In this document: piece after piece, positions 1 through 10,325 of the stretch
Layout: every line of letters begins with the position of its first letter
Numbering within the stretch: the first letter of the stretch is position 1
Source: Bubalus kerabau
Taxonomy: Eukaryota; Chordata; Mammalia; Artiodactyla; Bovidae
Direction: 5' to 3'
DNA: 64,000 nt
Assembly: GCF_029407905.1 (NCBI RefSeq)
Contig: NC_073642.1
Span: forward strand, 5,270,001-5,334,000
Position numbers and translations under genes: made by a program
Notes under the pieces: model-generated
The model's input: the letters and a program-made list of their open reading frames with translations, nothing else
The model's database searches: none
Told to the model about the DNA's origin: nothing

Positions 1-16
1 GCCACCAGGGAAGTCT
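1..16 (-). mobile_element. Bov-tA SINE, head fragment cut by window edge
   Basis: The first bases are the reverse complement of the conserved head of ruminant Bov-tA SINEs (the gcttccctggtggc block). Only the 5' end of the element lies in the window. The rest is to the left. Confidence 0.6.
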
Positions 17-1771
17 CCCCCAAACACATATCGGAGTCTAGCTATGCATGCTTTCCAAGTGGCGTCACGAGTTTCAGGCTCTGTGTGCAGTGTCATTTCA
101 CTGTGGATGTGGAACAAAGGTGCTTTAAAGCTCTGAAAATGTTTGTTTTCTAGAGTTTCTACATTGTATTTATACAACAAGCCTTGCTTTTAAAAACATG
201 GTGTGAAAGTAAACTGCTGACCTTTTTCTGTACACCATCACGAATCTACTTAATGATTTGTACATTACACTGTCCACAGGCAAAGAGGATGTGGGATTTC
301 TGAGTCAAGGCTGACTGGGTTTCTGAGCTAGGGGGGCAGTGGAGAGATTAATTAAGCTTCTGTCCCTAACTGCATGAGGACCCTGGATCCTAGCAGGACC
401 ATGTTTTATCTAGCCCACCCTGTCTTGCCTCAGCCACTCTGTTGATGCTCCCCTCAAAACCCATCCAAGTATGCCAGTCTCCCTGAAAATGCTCATTCTT
501 TTGTGCAAATCCAAGTGCTGCCTTGTCCTTAAGCCTGTCTCCAATACCCTCAATGTCTCTGGATTCGTGCAGTCTTTTGTGTCTCTCTTAGACCTTTTCT
601 TGCAACTTCTATTTTTTTTCTTGGTTTCCCATGCATGTTTCTCATTCACTGTCTGTAGGTAACACAAAATACACGGAATAACCCTGAATGTCCATGTCTC
701 CAATGCATTGTCAGATGCCTTCTACATCCTTTCCGAATGGGAATCTATGTCTGTTCTGCTCTGGCACTGCCATACAACTTCGGGGTATAACAGAGACTAT
801 CTCCATCTTTAACCCAAGGAGTTTTTGTAGTGAGAAAAGTCAGGAGATACTTAGAAGACAGGGCACTAGTACAACAGTAAACATGAAAGCCCTTTAGATT
901 AGCCTGGGCCTGGGGGTGCCAGAGTCAGGGAAACTTCTGAGAAGTTTAAGGTATACCGATAATTGCTTATCAGTCAGTCAGATCGTTGTGTCTGTTTTAG
1001 ATCGTGGAAATCAAATAATTAGTTAACAAATTGTATACACATGGGCAAAAAAGCTTTGGTTTTATGGAACAGACACTAAACTAGTTACAGCTGAACTAAA
1101 TAAGCAGCTCTGTCCATCACTGGTCAAGTCACAAAGCCTGAGCCATTTCAAGGAGAGGGCCTTACTCCGAAGAGCTCATTCCTTTGCTTCCTGAGCAAAC
1201 AGGGTTACCATAGAATGTGATTCTTGTTTTGATGTTGGTGTTTTCTAATTGTCTGTCTGACTAGGCAGCACTTGGGTCTCTTTCACAGCAAAGGGGCTCT
1301 CTGAGCAATTCACAGATGTGCTGCATGTTGAGAACTACTTCAAAGTTATTGCGTACTTCATAGGTGCAGGATTGAATGAGAGCAGGACACGCTGCATGAG
1401 AAGGCAAGTAAATATTTTATTTCCAGGCTGATTTGCTGGTCAGTATCACATGATTCTGAGAAGGAGAATTTGGAGGTGAGTGGGATGCTGCATCTCTCAG
1501 CGGTAATTTTGTTTTCTGTAATTTTTTTTGCACCAAAACCTCATTTGGTTTGATTTTTAAACCTCATTTGGTTGTAAGAATAATAGATCACCTTTTACAT
1601 AAAGTTAATAGATGTGCTTCATTGTATTTAATTGGTGAAAAATATTCCTCATTGTGGCTCCATGGCCTATTTTTTAACCAGTATGCTCTTGATGGTGTCT
1701 CTAGTTTTTCCCTAAACAAATTAGTTGAAAAGAAGTTGCTTTTCTATAGGTCTATTCTCTAGGTTTAATTT
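17..1771. other. Unassigned sequence, no gene recognised
   Basis: I recognise no repeat family or gene here. Short open frames on both strands (about 410-703 minus, 471-662 plus, 688-897 plus, 1550-1762 plus) have no recognisable domain and no supporting splice or promoter context, so I treat them as chance frames. Diverged repeats could be missed by eye. Confidence 0.4.
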
Positions 1772-1993
1772 GTGTGTGTGTGTGTGCTAAGTTGCTTTAG
1801 TCATGTCCTATTCTTTGTGATCCTATAGACTGTAACCTACCAGGCTCCTCTGTCCATGAGATTCTCTAGGCAAGAATACTGAAGTGGGTTGTCATGCCGT
1901 CCTCCAGGGGATCTTCAATCAACTCAGGGATTGAACCTGCATTTCCTGCATTGGCAGGTGGGTTGCTTACTACTAGTGCCATCTGGGAATCCC
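1772..1993 (-). mobile_element. Bov-tA SINE, full length, antisense
   Basis: Reading left to right, a (TG)n tail is followed by the antisense Bov-tA body and the antisense head ending near 1993. The flanks carry a short duplication, ttaatttg, at 1765-1772 and 1994-2001. Body and head are present, so this is a near-complete tRNA-derived SINE inserted on the minus strand. Confidence 0.85.
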
Positions 1994-2000
1994 TTAATTT

Positions 2001-2490
2001 GCATAGTTATTGCCAAAGTTCATTTAAACAAAAGCTTAAAATCTTGTCCCAAATTACTAGCATCAATACAAGGTTGCTTTTTTTTTTTTTTTCCCACTTG
2101 CAAGCACTGGATACTATCCATTTAACTTAGAGTCTGCTAATGTAATGATTAGTGACAGTTTTTAAAAATTATGTACAATAGGGAGAGATGGAATAAGGGA
2201 GCATTTATGTGTATATATTAGTGGGAGTGGCAGCAAGCCTCAGTTAATTTTAAAATATTAATTTGAATATATAATAGAAATCTTTGGTTTATTTTTGTGC
2301 CTGGCATATTAACAGTGAAAGGCCTTCCTATCATGTGTAAACTTTACAACTTACTCTCCTCTTACAAATCTAAAGTTAAAAATTATACTCTTTGAATATA
2401 TGATGCTTTTGAGATGGAAGATAGTGACTCATGCACTGTAGAGTCACCAACAATAAACATTTTATGGAAGAGCTTAAAACTAACTCTAAA
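2001..2490. other. Unassigned AT-rich sequence
   Basis: AT-rich DNA with a poly-T run near 2077-2092. No gene or repeat family is recognised. Confidence 0.4.
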
Positions 2491-2493
2491 TGG

Positions 2494-2868
2494 TTATTGT
2501 TATTGTTGTTGTTCAGTCACTAAACTGTGCCCAATTCTTTGCAATCCTGTGGACGGTAGCTTGCCAGACTCCTCTGCCCTCCACTATCCCCCGGAGTTTG
2601 CTCAAATTCATATTCATTGAGTCAGTGATGCTATCTAACCATCTCATCCTCCGCCACCCCTTCTCCTCCTGCCCTCAATCTTTCCCAGCATCAGGGTCTT
2701 TCCCAGTGTGTTGACCCTTCACATCAGGTGGCCAGAGTACTGGAGCTTCAGCTTTAGCATCAGTCCTTCCAATGAATATTCAGGGTCAATTTCTTTTAGG
2801 ATTGACTGGTTTGATCTCTTTGCAGTCCAAAATAGCATCATTCAAACTAACAGCTGATTGTTTTCTCA
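2494..2868 (-). mobile_element. BovB (RTE) LINE, 3' end, antisense
   Basis: This is the reverse complement of the BovB 3' terminal region: the tail near 2500, then the conserved block encoding the end of ORF2. It is heavily 5' truncated, keeping about 370 bp. It has no catalytic domain. Confidence 0.85.
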
Positions 2869-4150
2869 GTTTTTCATCCTCTAATTCTTTGAAAATTTTC
2901 TTTTACTGTGATAAGAACACTTGACATGAGTATACCTTCTTAACAAAATTTTAAGGATGCAATGCCATTACTGAAACTTTTGGAATTTTGACAGTTCCCT
3001 TTTTTCCATAAAGATCATGGGGGTGGGGAGTCGGATAAATGAATGTTTGTGGACCTGTCAATGCTGGTCGCTACTCTAGGCCACACTTTATGAAATGCTT
3101 CCTGTTGGGGGAGTGGAGAGAGGGTGCCCCCTGTGGTGGGAGGACCCCCCCCCCCAATCCAAAGTGCAGTGGGCTCCTGTTGGGGGTGGGGCAGGGCAGA
3201 GCTCCGCAGGGCTGGTCAGATGTCAGCACTAGACTGAGGCCTGGACAGGCATCATGAATGAACTGAGCTCAAGGCCCTGCTTCTTTCTCTGAGAATGTGG
3301 GCAGTAATGACCTTGTCAGTCTCACCCAGATTTACTGAAATCAGGAATAATCTGTGTAAAAGCATGTTTCATATTGGAAAGTCCTGTACAATGGAAAGGT
3401 ATTGAAAAATGTAGTATGTTTTAACATGAAAAGTGATTTAACAAACATTATACTGTTATATTAACAGCTTTTTCATATATACATTCAAGTTTTTTGGCAG
3501 ATAAATACCTTCTTAATGGACAATTTAAATCGCTACTTCCTAAGCAAAGCATGAAAAAGATACTGAGGTTTATCTGGATTTGCTGATTTATTTTTGACAT
3601 ATTTAGCATGCAACCTTTGCATAGGCCTCTTGTTGCTGTGTTGGGCCTCTGGGGGCCCCCAGGTCTGTGCTGGGTTCTCAGGGCTGTTTGACCAACATAC
3701 TTGTTTCCACACCATCCCTGCAGATTTCTGTCCAGACTCAGGTATCCAGGACAGATGGAGGCCCTGGGGACCTTCCACCGCTTCAGGAAGCCAGAGCCTC
3801 CATTCCCAGAGAGACTCCACAGGCCCAAGGAAGCTAGCAGGTGGCTGAGCCATTGCCATGGATGAGTGGCCCAACAGGAGCACCGGGTCCTCCAGCTGCT
3901 CCCATGGCGCCTCCAGGCTGTTTGTGGCAGACACAGCTTAGGTAGCCTCAGACACCTCTCACCCAAGTGACACAGCTGGGGTTAAACACATTTACATTTG
4001 ACCCCAGATGAAGCTGCAGTTCAGTGGAGCAGAGTGGACATCAGGCATGAGACCTTGCTATGGTGAGAGTTGGACTCTGCAGACTGAGGTCAAAGATACC
4101 TGGTCACATCCCAGCCTCAGCACTTCGTGACCTGGGCCAGAATTCTTTTA
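2869..4150. other. Unassigned, partly GC-rich sequence
   Basis: No repeat family or gene is recognised. The part near 3,040-3,260 is GC-rich, with a C-run at about 3,147-3,156. Open frames exist at 3448-3966 (minus, 172 codons), 3533-3934 (minus) and 3594-3848 (plus), but they overlap each other in different frames, show no motif, signal peptide or membrane segment I recognise, and have no promoter context. I do not call them genes. Confidence 0.4.
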
Positions 4151-4154
4151 TTCT

Positions 4155-4395
4155 GAGCTCTGTGGTGTGTATTTACTCAATAAATATTTACTGGAGACCT
4201 AGTTGTACTAAACACCCCCCAGGGGTGCTTGGAACATAGCCATGAGTAAACAATCTCGTTGTGCTCTGGGATCTTATATTCCAAGGTGTGGGATGAGGCA
4301 GTTACAAAGAAAAACAAGCATATAATTTGACAAATGGTGATAAATTCTATGCAGAAAAGTAAAGCAGGGAAGAGGAATAAGGAGGGCCTGCTGTG
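4155..4395. mobile_element. Ancient L2-like LINE relic
   Basis: The segment has the order typical of mammalian L2 3' relics: an aataaatatttact block, an age-altered 'last-position' block, then a stretch describing a gataaattctatg motif and aaagcaggg. It is highly diverged, so the family call rests on pattern order only. Confidence 0.4.
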
Positions 4396-4408
4396 TCTCT
4401 GTATGTGA

Positions 4409-4492
4409 TTGTCTTTGTGCAAATGTGCTTGTGCGTGTGCTTGTGAGCATATGCATGTGTCTGTCTATGAGATGTGTGTGTGTGTGAGTGGA
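4409..4492 (+). repeat. Degenerate TG-rich microsatellite
   Basis: Alternating TG with interruptions over about 80 bp, ending in a clean (TG)n run near 4474-4487. Confidence 0.7.
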
Positions 4493-5068
4493 GAGGGGCA
4501 GCTGTGTGACTCTGAAAAAAATGGCATTCCAGTGGGGAACATTTTCAGAGGCAGAACTCTGGAAAGTTCTATAGCAGCAAGGAGACTCATGCAAGTGGGG
4601 GAAAGGGAAAGGGAGCAGGACAGACATGGTTAGAGGATCCACCCCCATCCCAGGGCCTCCAGGGCCCAGGCAAAGACCTGAGAGAAGACACAGTGTGCCC
4701 CATCTAGGAGGAAAGATGTTCCGTGGGCAGGTGGGTGGTGGGGGTCTGCTGAGGGAGGGGATTTTCCCCTGGCCATGTGGGGTGCAGTGTGCAGGACAGG
4801 AGAGGAGCAGACACTTGTATCCTGCAATACAGCATGGAGACAGAGAGCGGGGCATGTGGTTAAAGAGGACTCAGTGGAGAGAGGCCCTGAATTCCACTTC
4901 AGAAGGGGGAAAATTATGTCCAAGTGGGGTCCGGGGCAGTGAAGGCTGATGAACAGACTGGAGGGCTTGTGAGGTGGGCGTGGGGGCAGGACACAAGCTG
5001 ATTTACTGTCCTTTCTCCATTTATCATCTTAAAACCCATGTCAAAAATAATTTGCCAGTATATTTGTT
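4493..5068. other. Unassigned purine- and GC-rich sequence
   Basis: No gene or repeat is recognised. Overlapping open frames on both strands (4626-4949 plus, 4630-4923 minus, 4274-4855 minus) reflect low stop-codon density in GC-rich DNA. None has a recognisable motif. Confidence 0.35.
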
Positions 5069-7080
5069 GTTTTTCAATTGCTTAGTCATGTCCAACTCTA
5101 TGTGACCCCATGGACTGCAGCACACCAGGCTTCCCTGTCCTTTGCTATCTCCCTGAATTTGCTCTAACTCATGTCCATTGAGTCAATGATGCCATCCAAC
5201 CATCTCATCCTTTATTGCCCCCTTCTTCTCCTGCCCTCAGTCTTTCTCAGCATCAGGGTCTTTTCCAGTAAGTCAACTCTTCACATCAGGTGGCCAAAGT
5301 ATTGGAGCTTCAGCTTCAGTATCAATCCTTTCGATGAATATTCAAGGTTGATTTCCTTTAAGACTGACTGTTTGATTTCCTTACTGTTCAGGGGACTCTC
5401 AAGAGCCTTCTCCAACACCATGGTTTGAAAGCATCAGTTCTTCATTGCTCACCTTTCTTCATGGTCCAACTCTCATGTCCATACATGACTACTGGAAAAA
5501 CAAAAGCTTTGACTAGATGGAGCTTTGTCAAGAAAGTGATATCTCTGCATTTTAATACACTAGTTTTAGTCTAGTTTTGCCATAGCTTTTCTTCCAAGGA
5601 GCAAGCATCTACTAATTTCATGGCTGCTATCACTGTCCACATGATTTTGGAGCCCAAGAAAATAAAGTCTGCCACTGTTTCCACTGTTTCCACTGTTTCC
5701 CCATCTATTTGCTATGAAGTGATGGGACAAGATGCCATGATCTTCATTTTTTGAATGATAAAATTTAAGCTGACATTTTCATTCCTCTTTCACCTTCATC
5801 AAGAGTCTCTTTAGTTCCTCTTTGCTTTCTGCCATAAGGGTGTTTATTAATATTTCTCCTGGCAATCTTTATTCCAGCTTGTGCTTCATCCAGCCCAGCG
5901 TTTCTCATGATGTACTCCCCATATCAGTAAAATAAGCAGGGTGACAATATACAGCTTTGATGTACTCCTTTTCCAATTTTGAACCAGTCTGTTGTTCCAA
6001 GTCCAGTTCTAATTGTTGCTTCCTGACCTGCATACAGGTTTCTTAGGAGGCAGGTAAGGTGGTCTGGTATTCCCATCTCTTTAAGAAATTTTCTGTTTGT
6101 TTTGATCCACACAGTCAAAGGATTTAGTGTAGTCAGTGAAGCAGAAATAGGTGATTTTCTGGAATTCTCTTGCTTTTTCTGTGATCCACTGGATGTTGGC
6201 AATCTGATCTCTGGTTTATCTGGCTTTTTAAAATTCAGCTTGTATATCTGGAAATTCTTGGTTTGTATACTGTTGAATCCTAGCTAGGAGGATTTTGAGC
6301 ATTACCTTGCTAGCATGTAAAATGAGTGCAATTGTTTGGTAGTTTTTGAACATTCTTTCTCATTGCCTTTCTTTGGGATTGGAATGAAAACCAACCTTTT
6401 CCAGTCCTGTGGTCACTGCTGAGTTTTCCTAATTCACTGGCATATTGAGTGCAGCACTTTCACAGCATCATCTTTCAGGATTTGAAAGAGCTCGACTGGA
6501 ATTCCATCACCTCCACTAGCTTTGTTCATAGTAATGCTTCCTAAGGTCCACTTGACTTCACACTCCAGGTTTTCTGGCTCTAGGTGAGTGACCACACCGG
6601 TGTGGTCTTCCGGATCACTAAGAACTTTTTTTGTGTAGCTCTGTGTACTCTTACCATCTCTTCTTAGTATCTTCTGCTTCTGTTAGATACACACTGTTTC
6701 TGTCCTTTATCGAGCCCATCTTTGCATGAAATGCTCCCTTGGTATCTCCAATTTTCTTGAAGAGATCTCTAGTATTTCCTATTCTATTGTTTTCCTCTAT
6801 TTCTTTTCCACTGTTCAGTTAAGAAGGCTTTTTTATCTCTCCTTGTTTTACTTTGGGACATTGCCTTCAGATGGGTATATCTTTCCTTTTCCCCTTTGCC
6901 TTTTGCTTCTCTTCTTTTCTCAGCTATTTGTAAGACCTCCTCAAACAACCATTTTGCCTTTTGCATATCCTTTTCTTGGGAATAGTTTTTATCACCACCA
7001 TCTGTACAGTGTTACGAACATCCATCCATAGTTCTTCAGGCACTGTGTCTATCAGATCTAATCCCTTATATATATTTGTC
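5069..7080 (-). mobile_element. BovB LINE, ~2 kb 3' half, antisense, decayed reverse transcriptase
   Basis: Antisense BovB runs from the 3' tail (about 5069) through the reverse transcriptase (RT) region to the segment between endonuclease and RT (about 7080). A short frame at 5924-6202 (minus) encodes a recognisable RT block (GIPDHLTCLLRNLYAGQE). The codons for the RT catalytic YADD are deleted near 5843, so this copy cannot encode an active enzyme. Its 5' side abuts the mariner at 7081, with no BovB sequence resuming beyond it. Confidence 0.9.
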
Positions 7081-8257
7081 TTTTTACATTGTGAAATGCG
7101 GTTATGTTATACATCATTTTAATGAACATTTCTCTTTATGTTTTTTTGAATGAATTATTACTTAATTTATATTTATTTTAGGCTATAGAAATGATGTTAG
7201 ACAAAGAGCAAATACAAGCTATTTTTTTATTCAAGTTCAAAATTGGTTGTAAAGCAGGGAGACAACTTGCAATGTCAGTAACATATTTGCCCCAGGAACT
7301 ACTAACAAATGTACAGTTCAGGGTGATTCAAGAAGTTTTACAAAGGAGAAGAGAGCCTTGAAGATGAGGAGCTTAGTGGCCGGCCATTAGAAGTTGACAA
7401 CAGTTGAGAGCCATCATCAAAGCTGATCCTCTTAGAACTACACAAGATGCTGCCCAAGAACTTATTGTCAACCGTTCTACAGTCATTTCGATTTGAAGCA
7501 AATTGTAAAGATGCAAAAGCTCAATAAAACCTTTAAAAATCATTGTTTTGAAGTGCTATCTTCTCTTATTCTGCACAACACCAAACCATTTCTCAATCAA
7601 ATTGTGAAATCTGACAAAAAAGTGGATTTTATATGACAGCCAGCCGTGGCTTGATCAGTTGTTGGACTGAAAAGAAGCTCCAAAGCACTTCCCAAAGCCA
7701 AACTTGCACCAGAAAAAAGTCATGGTCACTGTTTGGTGGTCTGCTGCCAGTCTGATCCACTGCAGGTTTCTGAATTCCAGCGAGACCATTGTATAACAAG
7801 TGTGCTCAGCAAGCCGAAGAGAGGCACTAAAAAGTGCAATGCCTGCAGCCGGCATTGGTCAACAGAATGGGCCCAATTTTCCTCCATGACAGTGCCCAAC
7901 CACACATCACCCAACCAACACTTCAAAAGTTGAATGAATTGGGCTCCAAAATTTTGTCTCATCTGCCATATTCACCCGACCTCTCGCCAGTGGACTACCA
8001 CTTCCTTCAAGCATCTCAAAATCTTTTTGCAGGGAAAACATTTCCACAACCAGCAGGAGGCAGAAAATGCTTTCCAAGAGTTCATCAAATCCCCAAGCAC
8101 GGATTTATACACTATAGGAATAAACAAACTTATTTTTCATTGGCAAAAATGTGTTGATTGTGATGGTTCCTATTTTAATTAATACAGTGTAACAGCCTAG
8201 TTATAATGATTTAAAATTCAGGGTCCAAAACCACAGTTACATTTGCACAACCTGATA
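7081..8257 (+). mobile_element. Hsmar1-type mariner DNA transposon, left end truncated
   Basis: A Tc1/mariner element with a decayed transposase gene. The right terminal inverted repeat is clear at about 8225-8255 (ccaaaaccacagttacattt and onward), followed by the TA target dinucleotide at 8256-8257. The matching left repeat is not visible: BovB-like sequence runs to about 7080 and mariner 5' leader sequence starts directly after it. The element is about 1.18 kb, near the usual 1.3 kb. Confidence 0.85.
7191..8182 (+). pseudogene. Mariner transposase pseudogene (DD34D)
   Basis: The product would be a cut-and-paste DNA transposase. The start near 7191 gives MMLDKEQIQAIFLFKFK, the N-terminal helix-turn-helix region. 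The first catalytic Asp lies in a WILYD motif near 7624-7638. The second lies in HDSAQPH and the third in the SPVDYHF block, in the frame read at 7834-8157. I count exactly 34 residues between the second and third Asp, as in mariner enzymes. The C-terminus ends at KCVDCDGSYFN and a stop near 8180. N-terminal, middle and C-terminal parts lie in different frames with stops, so the gene is dead although all three catalytic residues survive. Confidence 0.85.
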
Positions 8258-8689
8258 GTTTTTTTCAGAGAAAAAGTAGAGGCCAACGGGAAGGGAACTT
8301 TGGGGGATCAGAGGATAGGGGAGGGGAGGAGCTCAGCTAGCATGCCAGGCCTGGACCTGATCCTACATTCTCCAAGGAGGCCAGAGAAATTCTGGGGCCC
8401 CTCAGCCCATGCTGACCCTAAGCCCCAGGCCCCCAACCCTCCAGGGCCTTTTCGGGATGCCTGTGTCCTGAGCATAGGCCTAAACCCCGCCTAAACCCGC
8501 CTCCACCTAAGCCACAACCCTGAGTCTTCTCTGGGTTTTTTGAAATCACCGTTGTTTCTGTTTTACCTCTCAGTTGTTTCATCTACATCTTTATTTTTTC
8601 TAATACATCTGTTAGTGTTCTGATTTTTAAAAAATTTTTGTTCAGTTATTGTTCTGCTCCTTTTTTGGGGCAAGGGGAGTGCTACAAGG
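8258..8689. other. Unassigned sequence between mariner and L1
   Basis: Unassigned DNA, GC-rich at 8,280-8,520 and T-rich afterwards. A plus-strand frame at 8243-8494 has no recognisable motif. Confidence 0.35.
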
Positions 8690-10325
8690 CTCATGTTTTA
8701 TATTTTATGCTCTTACATTTAGGTATTTAATTCATTTTGAGTTTATTCTTGGATATGGTGTTAGAAAGTGTTCTGGTTTCATTCTTTTATGCATAGTTGA
8801 TGTTTCCCCCAACAAAACTTGTTGAGGAGACTTTTTCTCCATTGTATATTTCTTGCCTCCTTTGTCAAAGAAAATGTATCCAGCAGTGCATGGATTTATC
8901 TCGGGCCTTTCTGTTTTGTTCCATTGATCTACATTTCTGTTTTCGTGCCAGTACCATATTGTCTTGATGACTATAGCTTTGTAGTATAGTCTGAAGTCAG
9001 GAAGATTAATTCCTCCAGTTCCCTTCTTCTTTCTCAAGATTACTTTGGCTATTTGGGGTCTTTTGTGTTTCTATACAAATTGTGAAATTATTTGTTCTGG
9101 TTCTGTGAAAAATACCTTTGGTAGTTTGATAGGGATTGTGTTGAATATATAGAGTGCTTAGGGTAGTATAGTTATTTTCACAATATTGATTCTTCCAATC
9201 CAAGAATATGATAGATTGCTCCATCTATCTGTGTCATGTTTGATTTCTTTCATTAGTGTTTTATAGTTTTCTGTGTACAGATCTTTTATTGCTTTAGCTA
9301 AATTTATTCCTAAATGTTTTATTCTTTTTGTTGCAATGGAGAATGCAATTGTTTCCTTCATTTCTTTCTGTTTTTTTTTTCATTGTTAGTTTATGGGAAT
9401 GCAAGGAATTTCTGTATATTAATTAATTAATATATCACAACTTTACTGTATTCATTTATTAGCTCTAGTAATTTTCTGGTGGCATCTTTAGGGTTTTCTG
9501 TGTAGAGAATCATGTCATCTGCAGTGAGAGCTTTATTTCTTCTTTTCTAATCTGGCTTCCTCTTATTTCTTTTTCTCCTCTGATTACTATGGCTAGGACT
9601 TCCAAAGCTATGTTGAATAGTAGCAGTTAGAGTGAGCACCTTTCATGCATTGGAGAAGGAAATGGCAACCCACTCCAGTGTTCTTGCCTGGGGTATCCCA
9701 GAGACGGGGGAGCCTGGTGGGCTGCTGTCTACGGGGTCACACAGAATGGACACAACTGAAGTGACTTAGCAGCAGCAGCAGTAGCAGCAGAGTGAGCACC
9801 TTTGTCCTATTTCTGATATTAGAGAAAATGCATTCATTTTTTTTTGCCATTGATGATGATGTTTACTCTGGGTCTGTCATATATGACTTTTATTATATTG
9901 AGGTATGTTCCTTCTATGCCTAGTTTCTGGAGAGTTTTTAATCATAAATGGGTGTTAAATTTTGTCAAATGCTTTCTCTGCATCTGTTGAAATAATCAGA
10001 TGGTTTTTATCTTTCAGTTTGTTAATATGATGTATCTCATTGATTGATTTATGTATACTGAGGAATTCTTGCATCCTGGTGCAAAAGCCCACTTGATAAT
10101 AATGTATGAAGTTTTTAATATGTTGTTGGATTCTGTTGTTAGAATTTTGTTGAGGATTTTGCATCCATGTTCATCAGTGACATTGGCCTGTAATTTTCTT
10201 TTTTTGTGGCATCATTGTTTTTGGTACCAAGTTGATGGTGGCCTTGTAATGAGTTTGGGAGTTTGCCTTCATCTGCAGTTTTTTTGAAAGAGTTTGAGCA
10301 GGATAGGTGTTAGCTGGTTAGAGTA
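8690..10325 (-). mobile_element. L1 LINE, ORF2 part, antisense
   Basis: Antisense L1 ORF2 reads from the C-terminal region (about 8690) back to the RT domain (about 10,320). Frames on the minus strand at 8732-9037, 9006-9224, 9158-9361 and 9955-10164 carry L1 blocks. The last includes ISTDAEKAFDKI, RT domain A with its catalytic Asp. The frame is broken by stops. A Bov-A SINE with a 15-bp TSD interrupts it at 9644-9788. The 3' UTR is missing. Confidence 0.85.
9644..9788 (+). mobile_element. Bov-A SINE with (AGC)n tail and perfect TSD
   Basis: A Bov-A unit ends in a CAGCAG-rich microsatellite tail. It is flanked by a perfect 15-bp target duplication, agagtgagcaccttt, at 9629-9643 and 9789-9803. 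It sits inside the older antisense L1 ORF2, which resumes at once on the other side. Confidence 0.95.

Noticed and set aside
3448..3966. 172-codon minus-strand frame as a possible gene
   Set aside because: It overlaps other frames of similar length, shows no recognisable domain or composition bias, and no promoter or splice context is visible.
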